DNA of 64,000 nt from Viscum album (taxonomy: Eukaryota > Streptophyta > Magnoliopsida > Santalales > Viscaceae): contig OY728147.1 of NCBI GenBank assembly GCA_963277665.1, forward strand, positions 1,265,043,424 to 1,265,107,423. The letters run 5' to 3'. Positions 51,265 to 62,500 of this stretch are shown piece by piece. A model generated the notes under the pieces. That model ran no database searches. It was not told the DNA's origin and worked only from the letters and a program-made list of their open reading frames with translations. Position 1 is the stretch's first letter, and the number at the start of each line of letters is the position of its first letter. Made by a program: the position numbers and the translations under genes.

Positions 51265-51535
51265 CTAGCTTGCCTAGTAGAAATCCCGTGATCTATTTTG
51301 ACATTTTAGTAAGCTATTGAAATCCTTTATTGAGGTATTTTGAATATAATCTCATGATCATGGATGATATTTTTAAATAGTGTCTCGGGAAGTAGTTGAT
51401 TTGTATATAGAATATCTCATGATCCAGGTTGAAATTTCTAGAGGACACCACATGATCTTGGCTGAATTTTCTAATGGAAAACACAAGATCTCTGTTGGAA
51501 TGTCATGGTGTCATCACAAGACCCATATAACATGT
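51265..51535. repeat. Decayed tandem repeat around CATGATC / CAAGATC
   Basis: Units of about 35-40 bp recur: CCCGTGATCTATTTTGACAT, CTCATGATCATGGATGATAT, CTCATGATCCAGGTTGAAAT, CACATGATCTTGGCTGAATT and CACAAGATCTCTGTTGGAAT. Spacing is irregular between the first units and regular among the last three. Confidence 0.6.
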
Positions 51536-54500
51536 CTTTGTTTAATCACATAACATGAATAAAATTCCTTAGTTTTATCATGAAAACTAGCTCAGATACA
51601 TGGATGGTGTCACAAGATATATATGGTGAGCCTAGAGTGCTTCTCAAGACCTATCTGATATACACCTATGTCTTCGTATAATTTGGGAGACATGTCTTTG
51701 GACATTTCTAGATCTAGAAGGAAAGCCTAGAATGATTTGTGAGACTCTAGTGAAATGCATAAATGGTATTTTTGGAAATACATGGCCTATCCATAGGACA
51801 TCTCATTATCCAAATTTTATGTATAGGGTATGATTCTATACATGGGTTACAATTTCTCTAATTTTCTCATGAACTACATGAGTCAAGTAAAATAAATAAA
51901 GATAAATGTATTTTCATTATTAGTAAATTTTCCCATAATTTTGTATTAATTACATTATTTATTTTGTATTTTCCTTCTATTTCGTTAGTGTAACCTGGTT
52001 TTAGGTTTCTCGTGACACGAATGTATATAGGATGTCCTTAATATAATATAATTGACATTATATAAGTCCTTCAGGTGATATTATGAGTTATCCAATGAAG
52101 CATGTATGAATGTTTCTCGATCCCTTGGGTCTTTAAATATATTATATACATAGTGGGGTACCTTAGGATCACGTGATTATAGGCTCTGAGAAGTCCACTC
52201 TCAAGCTACCATGCATGAGGGGTCGGGTGTGTGTCCTTTTTTGTGTTGAGGGGGAGGGATTTATAGGCCTCACCACCCTTCTTATACATAATCTTGTGTG
52301 AAAAATATCATGTAGAATCAAGATATATTTGATGAAGGAATTTGGTGTAATTTACTTCGTGAGATCTTCTATTATGTCATCATGGAGGCCTCACATGATT
52401 TTAATCGACTGTAAGACCATCATGTCAGTACCCCAATAATTGAATTTTATCTAATCTATGAGTTATTTCCTAATAAAGTGTACATGTCAATGGATTTTAA
52501 AATTTTGGGTCGACATGTCTAGGGACCTTCATGAGATCAGGGTGCCTGTTGATAGTCTTTTTCATGATCTGAGATTCCTGGTCTGGGACTTTCCGTTAGA
52601 CAAAGGTGTCTTTCGAGGGGGATTTCGTGAGATCAGTCTTTCAAGGAAAGGTGTATTTTGGAATCGTGATATGTTGTTGATGGTGGCTTTTCATGATCAA
52701 TGGTGATCTCCAAGAGTGTATAAATATATTCTAATAAAATCATTTTATCATCCCCTCATAGGATGATCCAATAATTTCTCTTTTTATTTCCATGTTTATT
52801 TTACATGGTATCGAGGTATTGGGAGTTTCTATGAGTGTTTTCAATGAAAAACACTATACCCATTAATGATTCATCATGTGACCAATAAATGGTCATGTTG
52901 TCCTAGCCATGAGTCATCATGTACGACCTTTCTATATTTCTATGGATATGGAGGTGGGTCGCATGAATGTCTAGACATGACCTAAGACCTTCACGTGATG
53001 AGGGTGACATGCTAGAAGGCTCCTAGTGACACATGGAATAAAAGTATTCAGGGCTTCTGCGGTGTCTTGTGAACCTTGTTGGTGTTTTGTATGAACAGTT
53101 ATTTCATCCCCACCTTTTTATGACGATGGATGGGATTGTAATGGGTCACACCCTTCCTTCCTCATGTTGATGGAGATATAATGACCCCATGAGTCGCACC
53201 TTAGATAGGCACTGGAGTGGAAACTATCACCAAAGTTATAGTATCTCTCATAGAAATAGAAGGCATTACCATTTTATAGAACATGATTCGAAGAAAAGTT
53301 GGAAACTCCCGAACAACTCGAAATACCAAAAGTAAAATTGATGCCAAAATCTATTCCCAGATGCATGTTCAAAACTAAAGTTGATACAAAGTACAATAAG
53401 AATCCAATGTAATTTACCAAAAGAAATGAAATATAAAGCCACAACCAATAATCCCACCACTTGAGCTAGTAATACCAATCACGGTTCTCAATGTTCTACT
53501 GTAAGGGTGTAAATAGTTTTATGTACGTTGGTTGAGCATATAATTATACTCGGTAGAGAAACTAAAGCTACACATGAAAAAGTGGGGGAATATACTAATG
53601 TGTCTATGAAAAAATAGTATAAACACAAAGAACCTACCAAAAAATACTAACCAACCCAACCTCAGGAAGGCACACTCACCAAATCACTCAAGTCATGTAA
53701 TGTAGTAGTGTATGCATGTCGATATTTGGGTACCCCACACCGTTTTTCAACTATTTGAATGCTCATACCTACTGGATAACATCTTGATGCTACCACTATT
53801 CCCATACGTAGTCCCACTAATAAAAACATCCCACACACATAGGCCTCAAACAACACACAATCCCACACATAGACATCTGGACCACAACAACAACTCCTCT
53901 TGCCCAAAGACACATGGGCCTTATCCCGAAGACACATGAGAAAACAATCCTTGTCCACAAACACCTAGTCCTCTAATCTAAAAAAACACTTTCTCGAAGG
54001 ATATTGGAATATAGTAAGCCACATTCAATTACTACTTACACAGATATGCATGATTAGTAAGAAATCAGATGAGGGTATGAGGAAGAATGTCAGTAACCGG
54101 CCATCCATCCTACCAATAATATGTTGGTAAAGACACACTCCCCCGTGAAATGGATGTATTCAACACGTAGTTCACAACATTGGTGGGGTGTGAATTAAAA
54201 AAAACTAATATATATATATATATATTGGTAAGAAACCACTCATCCCCAACCTATGGGTCCCTAAAAAATCCAACCAAACCATGCAGAACTACATTGCTAC
54301 TAACCCTATATGAATAATCACACAACACCCACTAAAAAGAATAACACAACCACTTTTTCATTAAATCTCTTCCCATTTCATTTTATAAGGGATTTACTAT
54401 AATTGATTCTAGCACTACTAGTAAACTACCACGAACAACATCAACAACCACCTAAGATGGCGAGGAGTATGGTTAACTAAAACCATAGTAACCAACCAAC

Positions 54501-55825
54501 TATCAACTATCATTCTTTAAAACAATATCGCGCAATAAGACTCTTACAACCCAGTCCTACAACCCCAATTCCCAAACTATTCCTCAATGTAGTCCCACTG
54601 CACAAACATGTCCATATTTATATAGTCGTCTCACTTCTCATCATTTCTTCATGACCACAACACAATAATGGTAGTTCAACTACCGACAAGTTCATCCATT
54701 CTACAATCAATCAATCATTAGGTCAAAGAAGCTAACTAACCACCTGACAAACCAACACACAAATACCATTGTAAATACCATAAACCATATCCTCACAATA
54801 CACTCATATCACACCCTTCTAATAGAGCCCAATAATCTACGAAATCTTGTACACACAACCGTGCTCCCAACAGTAGTGCCAAACAACTCACACGGGGTTA
54901 TAAAATTCTTCAGAACATAGCACTCAGCCACACCTATCAACCATATTTTATATATTAATATTTAACTAGAATAGGTTCATTAAATCCACTAAATTATAAC
55001 TAGGGTGGTCATAGAACTAGCTTTTTCTAGTGGGGGATACATTTATTTAACCAGTGTACACGATTAAGTATATTTAATGTTATCGTCATTTATTAAAGTG
55101 TCTCGTCAAAACAAAACATCATTAGTGCACAATTAAAGAACAACAATGACTATGATTTATCAAAATAATTCCATCCACAATAATCCATAAAATAATCAAG
55201 GAGAACATGTAAAATAGGTTATCAACTTCAACCCACTCTATGCCTATTATTTTATGTACCTGTGTTACCTTCTGATCAAATCTAGTTCTTATCCATTTCC
55301 CATTTTTATGAAAATAATTTTGATGTTCCTCACAAGGATTCATTTTCATACCCACCCAACATGATGCACAATTAAAGGGAAGAAAAATATATACATGTTA
55401 GATGACTAAAGGATTGAAGTTCCTCCTTGCGCCAAGAACATGGGTCACGCAAGCAATAGGAAAGAACTCCAAGAAAACTGAGCAGTAGAGCTTTGGAACA
55501 GGTGCACAACTCATTTATGGAAGAAGGCACTAGGTGAACCAGAGGAAAAAGAGGAATAATGAGTGTATATACATTAATTTATGTAAGGTTGATATCCTAT
55601 AAATCGTGGAGTCAATTTCAATGTTCCTAAAAATCGGTTCATGGATTGACCACATGGAATGGATGTTACAAGGCTAGTGGAACATTAAGAGATACATGGA
55701 ATTTAATAACTACCATCAGAAATGGTGGAGATAGCACATCACATTTCATTGAGATTATAGTCTACCATTTCATGGAGGGAAACACATAGCTAGTGTGAAA
55801 TTAGAAAAACTAAGAAAAACAAGAA
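51536..55825. other. Unassigned DNA, no gene supported
   Basis: Mixed composition, GC-richer at 52.1-53.2 kb and rich in CCA/ACC triplets on the plus strand at 53.6-54.9 kb. Frames at 52458-52706, 53266-53478, 53662-53964 (100 codons, minus) and 55122-55355 have no recognisable domain. A TA microsatellite is at 54209-54226. CATGATC/TGAGATC words continue sparsely to about 52.7 kb. Confidence 0.45.
54209..54226. repeat. AT dinucleotide microsatellite
   Basis: Uninterrupted alternating T/A run of about nine repeats. Confidence 0.9.
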
Positions 55826-55985
55826 ATGATTCACTGATGGGTGAGTCACTGATGCAGTGCAACTGATGGGTGTGCAACCAACGCAACGAATCACCAATGA
55901 TGATGCCCCTGATCCACTAATGCCTATACCCACTGATGTCATGACCTATTGATTCCCAGACCTACTGACACAGATGCCTTTTATT
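55826..55985. repeat. Decayed ACTGATG-type short repeat
   Basis: CACTGATGGGTGAG, CACTGATGCAGTGC, AACTGATGGGTGTG, and later CCACTAATGCC, CCACTGATGTC and CTACTGACACAG recur every 12-25 bases. This is a degenerate minisatellite without a strict period. Confidence 0.55.
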
Positions 55986-56884
55986 TACTAACACCAACGC
56001 CCTTGACACACCGACCCCAATTCCATAGACCCATCGATTCTAAAGGCATCGACCTTCTAATGCCTTTTTCCACTGGAATTGGGGATGACCTTGTTGATTT
56101 AAGTTTAAAACATTCCATGCGGTTTATAAAGGGTTTTTTCGAAGAACCGGAAACAACCAATGATTCTATATCCATTTGGACCTACTTTCCAAAGGTAGGT
56201 GCTCACTAGTTATGAACTGATGAGGCTTAAGAATTTTCATTGGTCGAGAGGATGGGAGGTCGGACTCATCACACCCTTTTGGGGGGAATTATTTTCTACT
56301 CTGTGACTCTCCTTATAGATTTATCTTTTGTTTGGGAATACTTATTACATTACCAAGTATGAAAAAGATATTTCCATTAGATTTGACAATCAATGATTAA
56401 TATGTATGAGATTTAGATAATCTTTTATATGTATTCGAGGTTCTTCATCGATAGAAAATCATCTATATTTGATATAGATTCTTATTAAATGGTATCCTAA
56501 GACAAATTTTATAGAAATCCCTTGGTCATTATGATAACCATACTGGTTTTAAAGCCACTCAGTAGGGCCCTTGAAGTTTATTGTCATTCAGAAGGACATA
56601 GATTATTTCATTGTTGGGATCATACCCATAGATGGGCTACCAACGTATCCTTGATTAGAAAAGGAATCAAAACCTGCGTAGTTCGAGTAAAAAAGTATGA
56701 GGTTTATTCCTGATTGATGGCTCAAAGAAAGATGTCATGATTTACATTTACACTCTAAGCTCACGTGAGTCTTGTTCGGTGTGAGAAACAAGAGGTATTG
56801 GTAAAACCAGACAATTTGTGCCACGAAAGATGAAATCATAAGAAATGATGTGGTGCTTATGTATGAATGACTTCCCAAAATAGA
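55986..56884. other. Unassigned DNA between two minisatellites
   Basis: Frames at 55949-56209 (86 codons) and 56522-56713 show no family motif. The first begins inside the ACTGATG repeats. Nothing else was recognised. Confidence 0.4.
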
Positions 56885-57400
56885 TGAAGATTGGGTTTTA
56901 ATTCTGGGATGAAACCCAAGAACAAGGTCCATAAATGTATATGTACTTTATGGATATTTGGATACTCTAACTTGGGATTACTATTGAGGAATATGCCCAA
57001 ATTAAGAGGGGATTTATGATTGGGTTTTACTCTTGGGAAGGAAGCCCAAATCAAAAGTAAATTAATACTGGTTAAGAGAAATTATGACTGGGGCTTATTC
57101 CTGAGAAGGAGGCCCAGGTTAAAGGGATTTGGAATTTGGGGCTTATTCCTGGAGAGGATGCCCAGATTTTGGATCTTTGAAGACTGGGGATTACTCCTGA
57201 ATAGGAGGACCAGGTTAAGGAAATCATGGTTGGGTCTTACTCCTGATGAGGATTCCCAAATGTGGAAAATTATGATTGAGACTTAATACTAAGGAGGCTT
57301 CCTAGGTTAGGGGACTTGGGGATTACTCCTGAAAAGGATGCCCAAATTAAGAGAACATGGATTGGGGATTACTCCTAAAAAATGAGGCCCAAATTAAGGA
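56885..57400. repeat. Decayed minisatellite, unit about 45 bp, about nine copies
   Basis: The core TTGGGGATTACTCCTGAAAA...GGATGCCCAAATTAAG recurs with variants, for example GACTGGGGCTTATTCCTGAG (57087), GGGGCTTATTCCTGGAGAGG (57139), GGGGATTACTCCTGAATAGG (57186), GGGTCTTACTCCTGATGAGG (57232) and GGGGATTACTCCTGAAAAGG (57317). The centre is the most regular; the first units are spaced apart by extra sequence. Frames read here (57020-57286) are the repeat translated, not a gene. Confidence 0.8.
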
Positions 57401-57646
57401 TTATCTCATCTTAAAAGATGAAGTTAAATGAATGAAATCTCTAACCATAGTGACATAATGATATGTAAATCACTAGGTTTTGAGAGATTTTCCACAAAAT
57501 TCCTTTCAAATAAGGAAGCCAACAAGGGATCCATGTCAAAAGAAATGTCTTTAAAGAGGGTTTTGAAGGCTGGATCTTGAATAGGAGAGGTGGATAGGAA
57601 TAAGATGGGTGAAATATGAAGGAGAGGCACCCAAAAATAAGTGGGC

Positions 57647-58608
57647 GCGCAAGTTATGGTTGTGAAATTATACTTGCGCGACACAGGGGTACTTGAGTGA
57701 CGGTCAACCCTAAGAGTAATACATGGGCGAGACTTGGCTCAATCCCTTAGTACTATCCCTAGAGGCTTCCAGAAGTGTAGCATGCATGATCTTTTGAAGG
57801 AGTAAGGCGGCGCACAAGTGTGGTCGTTTCCCTTAAGGGCTATCCATTTAGGCATGCAAGTGATGATGAGTTTCAACACATAGGCCTTAATCCACCTCTT
57901 TAGATCCTCCGTTCTAGGTATGAAATTACCTTAGAAGTTTTCGAAAGATTCGAGAAGAGACTAGGGTGTCGGGAGCTAAAATCTGAGTTTCTGGAATTTT
58001 TTGTCCTGAAATGGGGGGCCCAATAGGGGTATTTATAGGCTGGTGAAGACCCTGGACAAAAATCATATAAGGCGCTCAAGTCACCTGCGCGACCATTGGG
58101 CAGCGCGCAAGTATACTTGCACGACCTTGGTGGAACTTGGGTGACCCAAGTGCAAATGAATCTTTGTTCATGACTTTGTCAATTTTTTATATTTCATTGA
58201 AGGATGAATCACTTTGGGTTCTAGGTATTTCCCATTTTTATTTGTTTATACTCTATAATGGAAAGGACTGTCAACAAATGTCCCCCCTCAGAGTATGATC
58301 TGAAAGAAATAAGGATGTGACTCTGAGGTAAAGAAGAAAACCAAGGAACATGCGGTGCGCAAGTGTTGAGCCCGCAGATGGCGGCACGCAAGTCAGAGTC
58401 ATGCAGGTGTTGGTGCACAGGGGTGCGGTCTTGCCTATATATAGGCTATCATTCCTTACGCAAAGAAACGAATCTAAAAATTCTTGCTCTCTCCACGCAA
58501 GTTGCCTTCTCTGTGCAAGTTGCTCTGTGTTCCGCTATTTCGTTGCTATCGCGCTGCTGTGGAGGTATCTGGACTTGGGTGGTGATACCTGCACGCCAAT
58601 ACTTGCAC
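57647..58608. repeat. Cluster of GCGCAAGT-type motifs in both orientations
   Basis: Plus-orientation copies: GCGCAAGT at 57647, 58105 and 58357; variants GCACAAGT 57812, TGCAAGT near 57855, GCGCTCAAGT 58072, CGCAAGT 58387, ACGCAAGT 58495, TGCAAGT near 58514. Reverse copies: ACTTGCGC 57672, ACTTGCAC 58115 and 58601. About twelve sites lie in less than 1 kb, in a stretch much richer in CG than the rest of the window, directly upstream of and across the promoter of the PMD pseudogene. The role is unknown; protein-binding sites or transposon subterminal repeats are possible. Confidence 0.7.
58435..58445 (+). promoter_or_regulatory. TATA box of the PMD pseudogene
   Basis: CTATATATAGG stands alone in a GC-richer promoter-like stretch, about 300 bases before the ATG. 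Transcription would start near 58470. A CT-rich leader (TTCTTGCTCTCTCC) follows, typical of plant 5' UTRs. Confidence 0.6.
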
Positions 58609-58736
58609 GACACTCTGATACATACACGCCAGTTTTTTGGATCTTGTGTGCCTTAATGCCTCATTCATTTTTTCACTTTTCATAAAAAATTATGAAATAT
58701 CAACATAGTTAACAGTTAATTATTCAACTTTTGTGC

Positions 58737-58738
58737 AG
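58737..58738 (+). other. Splice acceptor of a 5' UTR intron
   Basis: ATTCAACTTTTGTGCAG ends six bases before the ATG at 58744, preceded by an AT-rich stretch from about 58650. It is a typical plant 3' splice site. The donor is not certain; GAG|GTATCT near 58564 is one candidate. Confidence 0.55.
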
Positions 58739-60794
58739 ATTAAATGGCTCCCAAGAGAATCGGAACAACTGCTAAACTGGCTAGCAAGAGAATTGATGAT
58801 ATGATGAGCATCATTGGACATGATTATTATACTATGTGCGACAGAACTCATCCATATTTTTCCATGTACCTGAAGAAGTATCATCTTGACTTCCCACAGA
58901 GTATTTATCTAGCTTTGTATGGCTATGGTCATCTACGAGATGTCACCATTCAAGAGGCAAAGAATATTTTCCCAAAGTCTTGGTTTCACAATTTCACCAA
59001 TTTTTCCTCAGCAAATATCTAAAGTGGAGGAGCATTTTCAAATGCTGGAATAGTGTAGAAGGCCTACATAATGAATCATAGTTCATGTGCGCCTGATCTG
59101 AAACCTCACAAGACTGAGCTACAACCACATTATTATCCTTCAATCTTCCTAAATTTTTAGATGGATCAATCCAAAGTCTAGGAGAAGAGTTGGGAATTTA
59201 ATCCTGGAGGAGGTGTGAAGCCAACTTGGATGTGGGCATACTTGGTGCGACAAACCTGCGCAGATTTTGTCTAGGATTTCAAAGGAGTTGTAATATATGA
59301 AGCCATCTCGGCTGGGAAAACCTATGTTTACAGAAATAATGATGTTGTGATGAAGATACTCATCTATTAGATCCCAAAACCAAATTATTTCCATTTGACT
59401 CGTGGAGAAGTAGGAATCAGTTTGTGGGATGTCCACAAAATCATGGGGGCTCCAATTTTGGGGTACATGTATGATGAATTTATCCCCCCCAAGGTGACTT
59501 CGAATGATTTGGAGAAGACCCCAACTTTGGCTCGGGAATTATTGAAAATATTTCACATGCTCAACAGTTCAGAGACCTCCTTAACTCATTCTAGAAAATA
59601 TATTAATCCAATGGAGTGGATGAATATGTTTCTTAGCAAGAAGCATGAGAAGGAGTCGAATGAGAAGGGATCAAAGGGGAAGGGGCCCAAGGATAAGGGG
59701 CCCACCTGCACTCGTCTCACCACCTGCCCAAAAACAAAGAAGAGGAGTGCTCCTAGAACATTATGGACAACTCTAGAAGCAGGAGAATGTGAGAAGTGGG
59801 GATATGAAGTAAATCCAAGAATCCCAAAGAAGACCCATCTTGAAGTGTTCTCGGCCTTGTGCCTAAGTGTTTATCTTTTTCCAGTCAGGGACTCGAAGGG
59901 AGGCGTCAGGCAGGGACCATCGTTGTTGCATCCAAGTTGGCTGAGGGGAAAATGGTTGGGTTTTCTACCCCCATTTTAACAAATATTCATAGGAGCTTAC
60001 TCCATATCTTCATGGGTATGTCTCCTTTGAGAATAGTGGGACCATTCCATGTTTTTTGGTGATGGATCGCCACTCACATCAGGACGTATAATGTTCAGAA
60101 CGGAGTACAGGTTCCTGGAGGTTCTTTCAGGCCATCAGTGCAGGCATTCTCTGGAATTGATTCTCTAGATCTTAATTCCTAAGACATGAATGTGAGGCTG
60201 AGCATGTATAATGAATTCAATTTCATTCCTTATGGAAACCTGACAACCGAGCATTTTTTTGATGATGGAACAACCAGCCTGGAATTGAGGGCATACAAGC
60301 TAGCCTGTAGAGATAGTGTACTGGCCACTAGGATTGACAAAGAGATTATATGTGAGGATTATGCTCCATACATATTTTCACGTCAATTTTAGTGTTTGTA
60401 GCATACTGTTGTATCTCCCCATGTGCATGTCAGGTCAAGGAAACATCTGATGTTTTCCCGACAATTATGGTTGCTGTCATCTAGGGAGAAGACCAAGGTA
60501 TTGTTTGATATACCATTATATAAAGTGGCAAGTAATTTGACTACATGGAATTCCAAAAACAGGATAGAATCATACCCTAGAGAGGTGTTGAATCACCCTG
60601 TTTATCAAGTGTGGAAAAGGAAAAAACCGTAGAGAAAGAAACCCTTCATCTGGAAGGTGATTCTTCCGCAACACCTAAAGTTGATTCGTCGGATTCCCAG
60701 AATAAGGATAATGAGGCACAACATGCGGAAAAGCTTTCTCGTGCCAGATATAATCCCCCTGTCCAAATCAAGAGAACAACTTCATCGAATCCTA

Positions 60795-60880
60795 GTGAGT
60801 TACTTCATTGGGGAAATTTAATCACCATTACTTTATAGAGCATCAAGTCTTATTTTCTTATTCTCTATCTGTAGTTGCAG
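60795..60880 (+). other. Intron of the PMD pseudogene (86 bp)
   Basis: Donor GTGAGTTA, acceptor CTGTAGTTGCAG. Joining the flanks keeps one open frame (...SSNP, then DGKKLRSMIL), so splicing is consistent with the coding phase. Confidence 0.75.
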
Positions 60881-61256
60881 GAGATGGGAAGAAGCTGAGG
60901 TCCATGATTTTAGTACCTTCTTCACAGCCTTCTGGTACACATACTGAATATCTACGACTAGAGGTTGTCCAGACATGGAGGAGTTTATACTGCGGTGATG
61001 AAACTTCCTAGCTAGATTTGTGCAAGGGGCTACACCTTCCTGGGATAGGGAATCTTCTGGCTTCTAGAGATATCCATTACAATGATAACCCGATGAAGTG
61101 AAATCTTATATCAGAGAGCTAGAAATGATCATATATTCCACTGATGATTCCATTCCTGTCACTAAGAGGGTGAATGAAATGATAGATCATGGCAGCACTG
61201 AGGGGATTGGTGCTTCTGGGGATGACGAGTCGCACGATTATGTGGCTTCTGAAGAT

Positions 61257-61340
61257 GTAAATATCTTTCCTTATTTGTTTTTCCACTTGATTTCAGTCAA
61301 AGATTTGTTACTTAAGGAAATTATTTTCTTTATCCTATAG
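61257..61340 (+). other. Probable intron of the PMD pseudogene (84 bp)
   Basis: Donor GTAAATATC after ...SEDV-type codons, a T-rich tract, acceptor TTTATCCTATAG. The downstream frame (GKKGIFEVPSPF) is out of step, so an indel or a nearby alternative site is needed. Confidence 0.55.
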
Positions 61341-61832
61341 TTGGAAAGAAAGGAATTTTTGAGGTTCCTTCACCATTTTATAGCCCTGGTGGTACTGCCC
61401 TTGGGGCTAATGAATCTCCTCGTGAGCAGGGTGAAATATCTCCAGGCCAGCAATCCATGAATGAGGAGTTGGACATGGCTTTACATTCTATAATTCTTGT
61501 ACATATAGTTGATGATACCCTCACTTCCAAAAATACAAAGATGCAAAATCATCGAAGGGGAAGTCCATAACTAAACTCTTTATCAGTAGTGGTAAGTCCT
61601 TCAGATAACCATGAGTCTTATCCCAAGAAAAGATTACTCATACCTTTTGGGATTGCAGGGGATTCTTAAATTTCCCCTCTGAGGGAGAAAACTGACCCGC
61701 CTTTGAGGACCACAGAGGGTACTGGTGAAAAATCATGAGTTCAGGCTGACTTGGCTCCTCCTAGAAAATATCCAACTTTTGTTCCCAGTATCCCTTCTAC
61801 TTCTGTTGTAAGAAGAGAAGATCATGCTTCTT

Positions 61833-61900
61833 GTAAGTTAATAATGCTTCATAAAATGTTGAATGAAACATCAACTAAATTCCATTCAGTGATACTTTAG
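61833..61900 (+). other. Intron of the PMD pseudogene (68 bp)
   Basis: A strong donor, GTAAGTTA, after ...RREDHAS-type codons, and acceptor GATACTTTAG. The downstream exon opens into the frame at 61924-62169. Confidence 0.7.
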
Positions 61901-62169
61901 GTTCAACCCCTACAACAGAGATTTTGGTGGCTATTGGAACTAATGCTGCAATTTTAACTAAAGAAGCTATCAAGGGTCAGAGGCTGCAGGATGAAGGTCG
62001 ACAAGAAGACATAATGAATGCTCCCACTAGTGAGATTAACCAGGATTCTGAGATTACATTGGATGAAAGGATAGAACTTGGCGCATCTTTTGAAGATTTT
62101 TTAGATCATGTTAAATTACCATTTCATTTAGAAGATTATGGACATGATTTTTATCCTTCGTCCTATTAA

Positions 62170-62217
62170 AAATAACTTCTTATTACATATCTAATCATGA
62201 TCGGTTGAAATGTGCAG
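62170..62217 (+). other. 3' end of an intron of the PMD pseudogene
   Basis: The acceptor GAAATGTGCAG at 62217 is followed by open coding sequence (LSEKPTERPMPEGG). The donor near 62163 is not recognisable and may have mutated. Confidence 0.5.
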
Positions 62218-62400
62218 TTCTATCTGAGAAACCTACTGAACGGCCAATGCCTGAAGGGGGTACAAAAAACCCTACTATTGCAGAGAAGTTAGCTCAAGTG
62301 GAGCTTAACCTGGCATAGCTTCCAGAAACTCGTATTGAAACTCCGGTTGAATCTAGGAAAGATTGGGAGGAGCCTTCTCAAGTTACGGATCAGTCATTGG

Positions 62401-62500
62401 GTAAGAGATAACATTTTTTGCGACTGTACATAATTTTCAATACAACCAATAAACTTTTTTTATCCTTTGAAACTAAAAAAACATTTAATTGATTCGGCAG
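62401..62500 (+). other. Intron of the PMD pseudogene (100 bp)
   Basis: Donor GTAAGAGA, acceptor ATTCGGCAG. The joined exons read ...TDQSLG|PSISVD in one frame (phase 1), which strongly supports a true intron and shows this was not an intronless retrocopy. Confidence 0.8.

Noticed and set aside
53662..53964. 100-codon minus-strand frame, Cys-rich
   Set aside because: No start context, no homologous motif, overlapped by another frame on the plus strand (53712-53939); the Cys content comes from ACA/CCA-rich DNA on the other strand.
57020..57286. Frame of 88 codons with repeating GLFLRRRPRLK-like segments as a repeat protein
   Set aside because: It is the translation of the 45-bp minisatellite; the units are not multiples of three in a steady way and the frame closes at once outside the repeat.
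58350..58685. Overlapping plus-strand frames of 111 and 97 codons in the promoter region as genes
   Set aside because: They span the TATA box and leader in a GC-richer stretch with few stops; neither has a recognisable domain.
59149..59436. 95-codon minus-strand frame
   Set aside because: Shadow of the PMD coding strand.
61592..61658. GTAAGTCC...GGGATTGCAG as a further intron of the PMD pseudogene
   Set aside because: The intervening bases read as coding sequence (SYPKKRLLIPFGIAGDS) in frame with both sides and there is no pyrimidine tract, so I treat it as exon.
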